A stretch of 13,919 nucleotides of DNA from Hyphochytrium catenoides (Eukaryota > Sar > Hyphochytriomycetes > Hyphochytriales > Hyphochytriaceae), in NCBI GenBank assembly GCA_900088475.1, contig FLMG01002094.1, forward strand, positions 1-13,919, written 5' to 3'. Positions 1 through 10,200 of the stretch are shown piece by piece. The notes under the pieces are model-generated. The model was not told the DNA's origin. It searched no databases and was given only the letters and a program-made list of their open reading frames with translations. Both the position numbers and the translations under genes were made by a program. How positions within the stretch are numbered: the stretch's first letter is position 1; the number at the start of each line of letters is the position of its first letter.

Positions 1-1022
1 GCACTCGGAAGCTCTCTCAGGGGTCTCCCGCTTGTTGATAAGGTAGTGTGGCGCCCCTATGTCATCAGTGGAAGCTCCTTCTCCATCACTGGAAGTCCCT
101 TCTCCACAGATGTTGGACTTGGTTTGGAGAGACACTGGTTAGACTCGTACGGCATTGAAGCGATCTCTAGTTTCGTTGTGCTTTTCAAATGCGATGACCT
201 AGGGGGAGAATATTAAGTAGATCTGTCTTCACTTGCAGATCTCAGCCTAATGAGCTGCAGCTGGCATCCATCACGGCTTTACGTTCGTCCTACAGCCCCT
301 TCTGCAGCAGCGTTCTGAGCGCCTGGCTCCGGTTTAAAGCGGGAGGAGTGAAAGCCCATTACCAAGGACTCATAGATAAAGGCTTGCAGGGACAAGTGGA
401 TGATGGTGAGCTGGGCCTCAAGGTGGACTCTTCCTTTCTGTGCTGTCATGATTGAAATGATAGCAAAGATGATGCTTTGTCAATTTGTAGGCGGTCAATC
501 TGGGGTCAAGCCTAGGATGGCTATCAGATTGCCGTCTTAAGCAATAACTCTTCTTTGGTGTGGCTAAGCTCTGATTCTGTGTAGACCTAACTAACGCCCT
601 GCACCACTTGGAGCATATGGAGCAGTCTCGCGTGATCCAGAAACGGCGGTTGACTGAAGCTGACTTCTGGCTGGACAATGACGTAAGAAAGAGAAAAGCG
701 AGGAAGACAGATTTGACTGCTTTGCTACTATGCAGCACTCTCGGACCTTATACGCCCAGTGCGTAGCTTCTCTTGGACTGCGAGCTCCCTTACGAAATGG
801 CTCTATTCATGTCCTTTGCTGCGTACGATTTAACCCCTCCTTTTCACTGTTGCTCTCTGCCTTCCGTTAACCCTCCCTATCTGGGTACCTACGCTTCCCC
901 TCTGCCCGCACCTCGTCTCTACTGCGCAGATGCAGACAGCTATGAAGCGGCTCTTTAGCCACAAAAAGGTGTCAGACCTGCATCTGCCCATGCTCAAGGC
1001 TCTATTAACAAGGAAATTTTAG
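1..1022 (+). CDS. 3' exons of an unidentified protein-coding gene (5' end off the window)
   Basis: I do not recognise this protein. Coding exons are inferred at about 1-42 (weakest), 246-405, 585-682, 736-822 and 930-1022, ending in TAG at 1020-1022. The phases agree at each junction: 0 into 246, 1 at 405/585, then 0 and 0. Donors read GTGAGC, GTAAGA and GTACGA; acceptors end in TAG, GCAG or CAG. The readable C-terminus is about 145 residues, helical-looking and rich in Leu, Lys, Arg and His. Recognisable stretches are LSAWLRFKAGGVKAHYQGL, ALHHLEHMEQSRVIQKRRLT, EADFWLDND and a basic tail ending LKALLTRKF. No transmembrane segment or catalytic motif is visible. The EADFW stretch loosely resembles the FW core of BSD domains, but not enough to name it. 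The exon before 246 could instead use the acceptor at 238. The gene converges on the cyclophilin gene, with 197 bp between stop codons. Confidence 0.5.
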
Positions 1023-1219
1023 AGCCCTCCTCTCACGACAGGTGTGAGGAGTCTCTAGGAAAGTTCGATCACCAGCAGAAGAACTTGAGACAGACGTAAC
1101 GACATGAGCTGTGCCATAAAAGGGCAGCCACAGGAACCCATTGTGGGCAATCCAGTCTCTTCAGATGAAAGAATGCCCTACAATCTTTTTACTAGTCCAG
1201 TCGCCTCGTTTGGTAAGCT
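1023..1219. other. Convergent intergenic gap, 3' ends of two genes
   Basis: These 197 bp separate the stop of the left-edge plus-strand gene from the main stop of the minus-strand cyclophilin gene, so they should hold both 3' UTRs. No canonical AATAAA signal is seen in either direction. The part at 1161-1191 may encode a short alternative last exon of the cyclophilin gene. Confidence 0.5.
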
Positions 1220-2989
1220 TTACAGGTTACCTCCAGCTCCTAGCTTCACGACAGATCCTTTCGAGTTCTCCATCATATCGACGACCTCGGTCCCCGCTAT
1301 CACTTTGCCAAATACGGCGTGCTTTCCATCGAGATGAGGGAGAGAGTCGACGACCACAATAAAGAACTGGCTTCCATTTGTGTCCTTTCCTGCGTTTGCC
1401 ATTGAAAGGGCATACTTCGTGTGACGAAGGCCAAGCGCGGAAGGCTCATCCTCTAAAGAATAGTAAAGTGTGAGATGGAGTTGCGGCACTCAACTCTCTA
1501 ATCAAAGAGACAACAATGGGAAGAAATTGTATACGGGAACAAGAGAAAGCAAGGAAGAGCGGGCGGACCGGTTAAGACAGACCTGAAAGTGACAAAATGA
1601 TTATGGATGGCCTTCAAACATTGGATAGTCTCTGAGAGATAAGAAGGGAGGGCAGCGCATGGGGGAACGGCGGCCCATGAATTGTTGGGCCAAAGAACTG
1701 TGTCTTACCGAAATTTCTTCCATAGATACTCATACCACCCGTTCCGTCTATAGTGCGGCGTAGCAAAGGGAGAAGTAGTGTCAGGAGGAGGTCTATAGCT
1801 TGATCTGAGAAGAGATGTAGAAGAGATGCTCCTGACCTCCCGCGGTGATGTCTCCGCACTGCACAACAAAGCCTGGTATAATCCTATGGCAAACGTTATC
1901 TTTATAGTGAAGGGACTCGTCCACATCCCCTGTCACTAGTGCTCGGAAGTTCTCAGCGGTTTTGGGAGCAACATCCATAAACAGCTTCAACAAAGCGCAG
2001 AGAGATGGAAGTGTCGTAAGCGTGGAGCACCAAGGCAGGGCGAAGAAAGATATGCCATCGGCAGCAAGCAAGTAGTGATATTGATAGAAGGACAAGAACG
2101 AAATGGACCAACAAGTAGAACGCGGAGGTAATATGAAAAATGAAGAGGTCTAGCTATCGCCAATGAGTTCAACGACAAAATCGGGAACCGATATAGTGTT
2201 ACATACCTCGATGGCTAATGTTCCTACTGTCACACTGTCAATCTCTACATCAAGCCAGACATACTTCCGCAAAGGCTGCATCTGGTACGTGCCTGCCAGC
2301 TTTTTCAGCATTTCTTCTCTTCTCCTCATGCTATGATTCTCCTGCAACAGCCATGTTAGGCCGCCTACCGGCTCGCTTATATGAGAGGCACAACATTGAA
2401 ACAGCAGCACTAGGGTGTAGCGCGCTAAGTGCAGGTGGAAACAAGGAGACTATCGACGGGGGCTTACTTCGTTAGGGTTCTCTAGACTATCAAGGTCCTT
2501 TAGAGTTTTCAGATGTTCATAGTCTCCGTTCAGGGCTTGACGAAAGGTAACATGTGAGTTATCAACATAAAAGCAGGTGGAGGCGCATCACAAAGAGGTA
2601 AACCCCAAGGTGACAGCCAAGAGACATGAGAAGAAGAGAGAAAATTTAGCGGAGGGGGAACCCAAGCACAAGAGAAAGACAAGGATGGGAAAGCCGCCAA
2701 GGAGAATGGAGTGGCCAAGATTGGACGAGTAACAGGGAAGACCTGGTAAGGACATCAGAGTGAGAAACGAGCGAAAGTTCTTCACGATTGAGAAAGCCAT
2801 TCAGGGAGTAAGACCTGTCTTTTCTATCCGCAACGTGCTATTCAGGAGGGGTGTGGTGGTCCCAAGTAAGTTGTAGGCTATGATGAGGAGAAAGAGACTC
2901 GCGAGGCAGTAGACAAGAACACGTTGGAGCGAGTGGCCAGCGCTGTTCTGCATAGCCTGCCGTAGCCTTGAGGGCCTCGGAGACCTCAT
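1220..2989 (-). CDS. Membrane-anchored cyclophilin-type peptidyl-prolyl cis-trans isomerase
   Basis: The gene has six exons on the minus strand: 2815-2989, 2468-2535, 2207-2341, 1837-1984, 1709-1747 and 1220-1452. They join in phase into 265 codons plus TAA. Residues 21-42 ([20 protein letters not shown] and on) form one hydrophobic segment after a basic N-terminus, so the protein is probably a type II signal-anchored isomerase of the secretory pathway. A charged stalk (about 44-105) leads to the PPIase domain (about 106-265). Hallmarks are [47 protein letters not shown] and [11 protein letters not shown]. By family alignment R160, F165, Q168, F219, L229 and H233 match CypA R55, F60, Q63, F113, L122 and H126. 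M61 is replaced by V166 and W121 by H228. The domain ends early, without the usual last strand. ATG 2989 is the first in frame after an upstream TAG. Confidence 0.93.
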
Positions 2990-3159
2990 TGTGAGATCGC
3001 TATGCGTCGTGTATCTTTTCTTAGAGGGACATAGCTCCTCACTTCGCCTCTAGCCTAACTTGAACGACGATATCCTAACCTGCCTCTCGGACAACTAACG
3101 CTCTGCCAGCCGGTTTTGAGTAGTTCTACACAGATATCCAGCTAAAGAGCTTAAGGGTC
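2990..3159. other. Probable promoter and 5' UTR region of the cyclophilin gene
   Basis: These 170 bp lie upstream of the cyclophilin start on the minus strand. The cyclophilin frame stays open upstream only to a TAG near 3047, with no earlier ATG, which supports the start at 2989. A TAG-ending acceptor there would also allow a spliced 5' leader. No TATA box or other motif stands out. Confidence 0.35.
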
Positions 3160-3887
3160 TCAGTCCTTCTTGGACCCACCTAACCTGCGACTCAACCTCT
3201 GAAGCTTGGTCCTAGCGTTAGTGAAGGGTGACTGGGCACGAAGCCACGCCACTAGCTGCTGATACGTCGATCGCTGTGAGAAGACGCATCAAAGAAGAGA
3301 GAAGCTTGCTCTTGGACTTTTGGCTCTTTTGATTCCCTTTGTTTACTTTGTATGAGGCATGAGGAAGAGACTCGCTCACCTTGTTGTTCAACATGCAAAA
3401 GGACTCAAAAGCAGTAATCACCCAAAACACTTGGTAGTTACTGGGCCAAGGGCTGGAATCAGATCTCCACCGGCATTGATTCTCAATTTTATCAGGGTCT
3501 TTTTATTTGTAACACGCTTCAGAGACAAAGAGAGGTACAGAGAGAGGCCAAAGAGAGAGGAAAGGGGAGAGACAGAGAGAGGGAAAAAAAGAGAGAAATA
3601 GGGGGAGAGAGAGACACAGACAGAGAGAAAGACAGAGCAAACAGAAAAGTCATTGATAATTTACAAGGCGATAGCCCAACATAATAACCGCGGAATCTCT
3701 AAAATTCGAACTCTTGAATAATGAAGCTCTGTTGACATTCCAATAACTCAACCCAACTAGACAGCAGATCGGCGACACAGCTACCTATAGCGGTACCGTC
3801 TCTATGTGGGGGTCTTAATCTGGCGAGATTTCTAAGAGGTCTCGATATACTGTGCATCGGTGGCCAGAGAACTCGGGGTACATTCAT
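3160..3887 (-). CDS. Tentative small gene with mitochondrial-type N-terminus
   Basis: This is a reconstruction, not a recognised family. Candidate minus-strand exons are 3785-3887, 3380-3498 and 3160-3273, which join in phase into 111 codons plus TGA. The N-terminus, MNVPRVLWPPMHSISRPLRN, is rich in Arg, Ser and Leu and has no acidic residue, as in a mitochondrial presequence. The middle part is Trp-rich (CRWRSDSSPWPSNYQVFW, ITAFESFCMLNNK) and the end is basic and helical (RSTYQQLVAWLRAQSPF, KLQRLSRRLGGSKKD). The donor at 3379 (AAG then GTGAGC) and the acceptor at 3274-3275 (TTCTCACAG) are good. The middle exon's acceptor (AAAAAG) is weak; an alternative AG at 3517-3518 opens another reading frame. 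The gene would lie between the cyclophilin gene (170 bp, same strand) and the divergent WD40 gene, filling an otherwise unusual gap of about 1 kb. Confidence 0.3.
3519..3640. repeat. GA/CT-rich low-complexity tract
   Basis: About 120 nt are almost entirely purine on the plus strand, made of irregular AGAG, GAGACA and AAAG units (for example gggagagagagagacacaga). On the minus strand the tract is an equally long pyrimidine run. If the small minus-strand gene is real, the tract lies inside its first intron, next to the acceptor. It codes for nothing convincing: the plus-strand reading frame through it is only Arg/Glu/Lys repeats. Confidence 0.8.
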
Positions 3888-4035
3888 GGCCGAAGGCGAG
3901 TTATTCGCCAGATAGTTGATAGTCTGCCAGATGTCTGCGCTAGTGGCTCCTCCTGAGCAGACATCTTGATCCTCTGTGGCAGTGTGGGACGCTCTACTAT
4001 TACTCGCAGTCTCTTGAAAACAGCTACACTGAACT
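3888..4035. promoter_or_regulatory. Short divergent intergenic region, possible bidirectional promoter
   Basis: The WD40 start (4036, plus strand) and the tentative small gene's start (3887, minus strand) are 148 bp apart, head to head. The WD40 start is the first ATG after an in-frame TGA at 4030-4032. No TATA box is obvious. The minus-strand frame through this region is open across it and into WD40 exon 1, so the small gene's true start is not certain. Confidence 0.3.
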
Positions 4036-5841
4036 ATGGAGGAGCTACCAGACACCAGCAAGAAGGAGATATACACATATGAAGCCCCATGGCTCATCTT
4101 CGGCCTCAACTGGAGTGTGCGACAGGACAGAACGAATAGCTTTCGGCTTGCACTTGGAAGCTGCGTCTATGAATATAACAACCAGATCGAGGTACGCTCC
4201 CAGCTATAGCTTGCATTTGCCTATGTTATTTAGTGACAAGGTGGTCACAGGTAGTCAGACTCAATGACAGCACGAAGTCCTTCCAGAGAGTGGGGAAGTT
4301 TGATCATCCCTATCCTGCCACCAAAGTGATGTGGAACCCCGACACATCCCCTTCCGGCAGGGATCTTCTGGCAACTACTGGAGACTATCTACGTCTTTGG
4401 AATGTTTCGGATAGTGGAATTGGACTGGACGCTTTGCTAAACAATGTAAGCGTACTGTCCAAGTGCTTTACATCTGTTTTGTGGCCGGCTAATGACACAT
4501 TTCATGGCGCAGAACAAAAGCAGCGAATACTGCGCTCCGCTGACTTCCTTTGATTGGAACGAGACCGACCCTAGCGTTTTGGGGACCTCGAGCATCGATA
4601 CGACCTGCACTATCTGGGACCTTAATGTAAAGTTCTAGCGTTTGTGCCTTACTACTTGGTCAGACAACAGCAGTTCTACGCCATTTAATCTGTTCATCAA
4701 GCGCCTTCACTCTCCACGGCTACTTTGCAGCTTTTGGTTTCTGACTCGACTTCCTCGATGGTACTGATAACGCGTAGTGTAATCTCATCTTTGTTTACTG
4801 TCGTCGTCCTATCCTACCGACCCCACCGGACCGACTGGATGCCGTCTCAGACAATGCAAGTGCGGACGCAGCTAATAGCACACGACACTGAAGTCTATGA
4901 CATCACATTTGCACGAGGGAGGGATGTCTTTGCCTCAGTCGGGAGGGATGGTTCTGTGAGGATGTTTGATCTCAGGTAACATGAGATCGGACCGATTAGC
5001 TGCGTTTCTCTTTCTGTCACACATGTAGTCGGCAGTAGCTTGACTGACTTTCTTTTTCCATAGGAACCTCGAGCACTCAACCATTATCTATGAGTCCTCG
5101 GATCTTAACCCACTCCTTCGGTTGACATGGAATAAGCAAGATCCCAACTACCTGGCAACATTCATGGCTGAAAGCACCAAAACGATTATCTTAGACATAA
5201 GGTAAAGCTCGTTGGTTCTTGATCTTGGGCATCCCTGTCAATTGACGGCATGCCTGATGATGTCATCAGCCTCCTTCGTCGATGACTCTCTTCTAGACCT
5301 CGCCCTGCGTAATACCTAGCCCATAACTCTCATGAGTGACTTGATGTTCCACACTAACCTGTTACTATTTGGGGGGTCCTGCTATCATCTTGGATGCAGG
5401 GTGCCATCGTTGCCCGTAGCGGAACTGGAAGGGCATCAAAGTAGTATAAACAGTGTAGTCTGGGCTCCACACTCATCTACCCATCTATGTACTGCTGGAG
5501 ATGACTGTCAAGCGCTTATCTGGGACCTCTCGAATCTTCCCAGACCAGTAGAAGGTATGCGTCGCTTCAACATATCCTCAAAGTACCTTTTTTCCGTTCT
5601 TAGCGGGCTAGTCGACAGAGAGAGGGGCAACAATGAAAGTCTCCTGCGCTTCTACCGCCTTCATTTCTTTCTTTTTATTTGTCCTCTCAAGATGTTGTAC
5701 ACTGACTGTGGTTCTGCCTTTCCAGACCCTATCTTAGCCTACACCGCAGAAGCAGAGATTAACAACCTCCAATGGTCGTCCGCTCATCCGGACTGGGTAG
5801 CAATAGCTTTTGAGAACAGAATGCAGGTCCTGAGAGTTTGA
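4036..5841 (+). CDS. DCAF7: WD40-repeat scaffold protein, DCAF7/WDR68/AN11/TTG1 family
   Basis: Seven exons (4036-4191, 4251-4445, 4513-4626, 4851-4975, 5064-5201, 5400-5554, 5726-5841) join in phase into 332 codons plus TGA, close to the family's usual 340 or so. The resemblance to animal DCAF7 and plant TTG1/AN11 runs end to end: EIYTYEAPW near the N-terminus, [120 protein letters not shown] and the terminal VLRV. Family members are WD40 beta-propellers. In animals they bind DYRK/HIPK kinases and serve DDB1-CUL4 ligases; in plants they bind bHLH-MYB factors. No catalytic site is expected. The start is the first ATG after an in-frame TGA. The first two introns are short (59 and 67 nt). The gene converges on the channel gene, 264 bp away. 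Confidence 0.96.
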
Positions 5842-6105
5842 TAGAGGTACTATAAGGAAAGACACAATAGAATGTTGACAGCGGACCCCACAATAGAGTA
5901 TCGTTACTACGGCAAAACGAAGCGGCATCAGTAGAGGCCGGAATCATCGAAGCAAGTTAATGATGACAGAAGACGAGGGTCCGGCTACCTATTGGTATTG
6001 GAGCCATCATATCAGAATCAATGCAACAGCAATCGCTCATATAGCAAACACACTCCAAGCTTGACGGTAGCTGGTGGTCACAGGTACGGCCTTATGCCCG
6101 GGATC
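5842..6105. other. Convergent intergenic gap between WD40 and channel genes
   Basis: These 264 bp between the two stop codons must hold both 3' UTRs. I see no coding signal, repeat or clear polyadenylation hexamer. Confidence 0.5.
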
Positions 6106-7273
6106 CTAACTCTTCGAATTCGAAGCCATAATGTGGCTTAACTGTCGCGTCTCAGCCACCCTGACTCCCGCATCTCTCACAATCCTGATCAGTCGGGCGG
6201 CTTGCAAGTGGTACGTCTGGTAGGATTGTATGTGAAGGAGTGCCTCCCGGCAAAGGACCTGGATCTTTCCTACAGCACTGCTCGTGTTAGAGTCATTTGA
6301 ACTGGAGGAGAGCGCATCTGTCTCGTAGCCGCTGTAGCCCTCTGACATCCATGCAGGACTGCTGCGATCAAGTTGAGCAGCGACTGCGTCAGCTTGATGT
6401 TCCTGAGCCGGTGGGTGAGGGGCCGCTTGCTCAGCCTCAACAACCTGTGTAGCGCCAGCTCCAGTGTTCAGACCCTCATCTGTTGCTAATTCTGGAATGG
6501 AGAGGTGTCGGATGGGAGCGCCTGTCATGGTCACGCTAGACAGACGTGCTGTCCTCTCTTTTCCTTCGTTTCGCCTAGCTGTGTCTTGGTCATTGCTTTG
6601 GGGCTTGTCATTTAGTATCGTAGTCAGATAAGCATCGTCCAAGAACTCGTCTAATGGTGTACGCTTTGCCTGGTTAGCGTCACCCTCTTTCTTTCCTTCT
6701 TGATCAACTCCTCCAGCGCTGCTGCTCTCTTTCTGCGTTGCTTCCTCGTTAGCAGCTTCTGTTCCTCCAGGGTGGCCGCCACTTTCCTGCTCTATTCCCT
6801 TGCCTGCTGGCTCGTTGCTCTTTCCTCCTTCCGGCTTCTCTCCGGTTACCACTTCCTCTGGCCCTCCCTCAATTTGGGATTGCATGACGCCGTCGCGATT
6901 TGCCTCATGCTCTTTGTCAAGTTGGAGGTTTGCTTGGCTCTCAGCTTTAATCTCTGTAGTGGAAGATGAAGTTGGAAAGTGTTAAGTCTCAAGCACAATG
7001 ACACTTTACGGCAACGCTCAACAGAATGACTTAGAGACGCGGTGGAAACAGAAGCAAGACACGGCGACTAAGGCTCAACAGGAGAAGAGGGGACAAGAGA
7101 AGTTTGATCTCTCACAAAAGCTTCTTATACAACCCAGCTCTACCTTGAACGATGTCTCCAACATCCATCAGCTCGTCTTTGGCTTTTCTTAGAATATCGA
7201 GCAGCTGGATCTCTTCGGGCTCTAACTGAAGATGGGAGTGGTTCTTCATTGCGTTTCCTGATTGTTGTGCAGC
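6106..7273 (-). other. Cytoplasmic C-terminal tail of the channel
   Basis: Exons 7144-7273 and 6106-6953 encode about 325 residues. A predicted helix (LQLEPEEIQLLDILRKAKDE) comes first. A long low-complexity stretch rich in Glu, Gly, Gln and Ala follows, then a Ser-rich patch (ALSSSSNDSNTSS). The protein ends with a basic helix (LLHIQSYQTYHLQAARLIRI). The 848-nt last exon is by far the longest in the window. The Ser/Thr-rich acidic part looks disordered and could be phosphorylated. No CNBHD, ankyrin or calmodulin-type domain is recognised. Confidence 0.8.
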
Positions 7274-10200
7274 CTAAAGCACAGATGAGAGATGGTAGAC
7301 ACAGGAAGGAAGACCAGTTAGGGAGGAGGAAGGCTGACCCTTAACTAGCGCCGAAGCCATGGGAGGAGTCTGGCTGAAGCTAGTGGAGATGAGGTACAGG
7401 AGGCTCGTATTAACGGACGTCTAGCGGAGGCCGCCGAGGGATATATCTCACCTTGCGCTCCCTCTGCTCCTGATAGCAGGTGTAATACTGCACTCCCACA
7501 AGCGTGAGGGGTAGTGCCATATAGAATGTCCCAACCATCATTGCCATGCAAGCCACAACCCTGCCAACTCGCGTTACCGGGACGATGTCTCCATATCCTG
7601 TGGTAGTCACACTAGGGACAAAACAAGTCACGAATTGAGGCAATTTGGAAGAGAAGCGCCAGATCGCTGAACAGAGGAGGCACATAGAGTCATGCAGACC
7701 GGTATAAAAGATCTAACCTCGGGTGTAGACATATCTCTGCACCCGACGAGTAAGAAAGAAGGGGCCTAACACGAGTAGTTACGAAGGTAACAACGGAACG
7801 AGAAGCACCAAACAAACAAAATTGCCCTAAAATGGAAAGGATGGGAGGTTGAGGACAACAGAAGAGAGGGGATTTTCCGTACGTGACAATGGTCAGCCAC
7901 ATCGCATTGAGGATGTTCGGGAGCTTGGAAGGCTGCTTAAAGTCATTGACTAGAACTCTTTTGCCCTCACGGAAGCCCAGGTTTGAGCTTTGAAAGCAAG
8001 AAGGGCCAGAGCTCTGAATGTAACATGCTGACCCTTGTTCAAGAAAGAAAAATACCGCCGCGAAGACTTGGACGAGCACATATAGGACGAAGAGCTGCAT
8101 TTGGAAGACAGAAGCAGGTGTGAAGATGGATTGTAGAGGGCTATTAGTGGTTGAAGCACTTTACACTGCAGGCACTAGCTGACCGGGTACGGACAGCTTT
8201 GTCAGTCCCTCCGCCGTAAATTCCCTAACTTCCAAGCCAATCTTTCTTGTTTCACCACTTACCGGAACCATTAGACGGCGCATGCAGACTCGGAGAGTGG
8301 TGACCAAGAGGTTCATATCTTCCAAGTACTGTTCATGACGAGGTACAAGACGATGGGAAGGAACGGCAGGGGACTAAGGGCTCAGGAAGGGTGCAAGGAG
8401 GCCTTTAAGGCAGAAACATCAAAGGTAAACGGATGATATCCCTCCTAACTTCGATCCAACATGAAATGAAACTACCTAGGTAAGACTGTGAATATGCCTG
8501 ACGAGGCGGAGTAACACTTTGGAAGAAGGGACGACAGTATGCGGCGAAGAGAAAGGATCGCTACCCGAGTAAACTTCAATAACCTAAAGCACTGCAGCAG
8601 TTTGCCCAGTTTGTATGCGGACATACCACCTGGGGCGAAGGCGAAGTTGATGGCATAGCCGTACACGAGGGAACGTGAGAGCTACGGAAGAGGAAAGCGG
8701 AAGGAAGGCAGTTAGGTTGGTTGCCATAGTCAGCGGACCTATTGGCTGTCTACGTCAATGAACTGGGCAGGGATTGTCTAGAAAAGTAAGAGCATCTTAA
8801 CCAAAGTGAGACGGAATCCTCAGGACAACAATGAAGCGCAGAGAGAGAGAGACGAAAGCCCCAGAGGAACATAAGGAATGAGGGTTTGAGGAAGGGACAA
8901 AGAAGCGAGAGGATAAGGGGAAAGGAGATAGGACGGCGCTCAGACCTCTAGGTAAAACGGGACAACCGAGATGGTGTCGACCATTGCATATCCATCCAAG
9001 AAGAATTGAACGGTCGACTTCGCCCCAATAAAGCGCAGGAGGACTTCGACCGAAAAGACTGAAGCGAGAGAAAAGATCAGGTGAGATCCCGTCAGAGAAA
9101 GAAAAGGCATAGTGGGTTAACAACTAGCTTGGCGACGTCTGAAAAGAGAAAGGGTAAGTTGTGACCCTTGGAGCACGCGGCGATTTACGCGGCCTCGTGC
9201 CCAGAAAGTCTACTGAACCAAAGGTCAAGGCATCATGCTTTCAGAAGGACGAGTTCCGCCTAATGAGTACGTACAAACGACGACGCAACAAGAAGTGCAA
9301 AGAGGGAAGAATAGGCACCAGAGATGGAGAATGGGCAGGGATGATTCGCGTCCTACCGCCACCAAACACGAACTCAAAATAGTTCCAATAGTTCTCGAGG
9401 CTGACGACAAGTCCGTGGTCTGGCCGGAAAGTATTGCATTCCAGTCTGAAGCAGATCCCACTTCGTATGCCGGCATTCTCAGCGTATCTAAACGGCTGGC
9501 GGCTGGTGTCACCCCACCATGGAGTGCATAGAGAGTCGTGGGACGCACTGTTAGTGCGACTTCTCGAAGGTATGTTGAAGGTAGGGGCTTTAAGATAGGT
9601 TGCTTTGAGCAAGGCAAGATCAGGACCATCGAAGGTATAAGACGATGTAGTGAGGGAGTCGCAGTGGCCAGTGGGATCCTAGCCGTCACCTCCAGTGAAC
9701 TTCAAGCTAACGAAGGTATCAAGCAGCTAACAGAAGCGAGGGATGGACCATTCCCAGTTCCTACGGTCAAGAAGAAAATGTGGCCAAATACCTGTCCTCA
9801 ATGAGCCTAGACAGGGTTGCATTCTTTGGTCCTTGTCTTTCCCTGCAAGTCAGGGCCTCTGCTTCGCTGGAGCCGAAGTTAAACCCTTGGCCGAAGCAGC
9901 TATCACTGTACTCATTTCGCCCGCAGTCAAACCGTAGAGGCTAGGAAGAAACCGGATAGGCACGCGTGGGAGCGAAAGGCTCAGTGGGTTTCATTCGAGC
10001 TCACACGTCTTCAGACCCAACGCTATAGTTTCTCTGAGTGCTGACTGCTAGTTTTCCAGTCTCAAGAGGTATAGACTTTCCTTTGTCTCTTTCAGACCTC
10101 TATCGTGTGTGACACCTATAGAGGAACTGCCAGCTTACCTTTCTCTCGTAGTCGACGGTATGTGGCTTGTACAAGAAGCAGCCTGGGTCTGTCTGGGCGG

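Noticed and set aside
1044-1075. A tRNA-like B-box (AGTTCGATCAC)
   Set aside because: No matching A-box or cloverleaf stems are found around it.
3380-3516. A second minus-strand frame (KTLIKLRINAGG...PALGP) that resembles the N-terminus of ribosomal protein L11
   Set aside because: The L11 AG-x-PxPPxGPALG core is incomplete, the frame stops soon after, and the next exon does not continue as L11. It is kept only as the alternative acceptor frame for the small gene.
3699-4109. A 136-codon minus-strand open frame overlapping the start of the WD40 gene
   Set aside because: It runs antisense through WD40 exon 1. One open frame of this length is expected by chance in 14 kb; only its 3885-3887 ATG onward is used, tentatively.
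7345-7451. Possible extra channel exon between S6 and the tail
   Set aside because: No frame is open with phase 0 at both ends: the phase-0 reading after the acceptor near 7372 meets TAA. The direct junction from 7452 to 7273 is in phase.
9235-9804. Plus-strand open frames of 88-98 codons opposite channel exon 12 and its intron
   Set aside because: They are antisense shadows of a well-supported channel exon (S2 motif), with no domain and no splice-linked partner.
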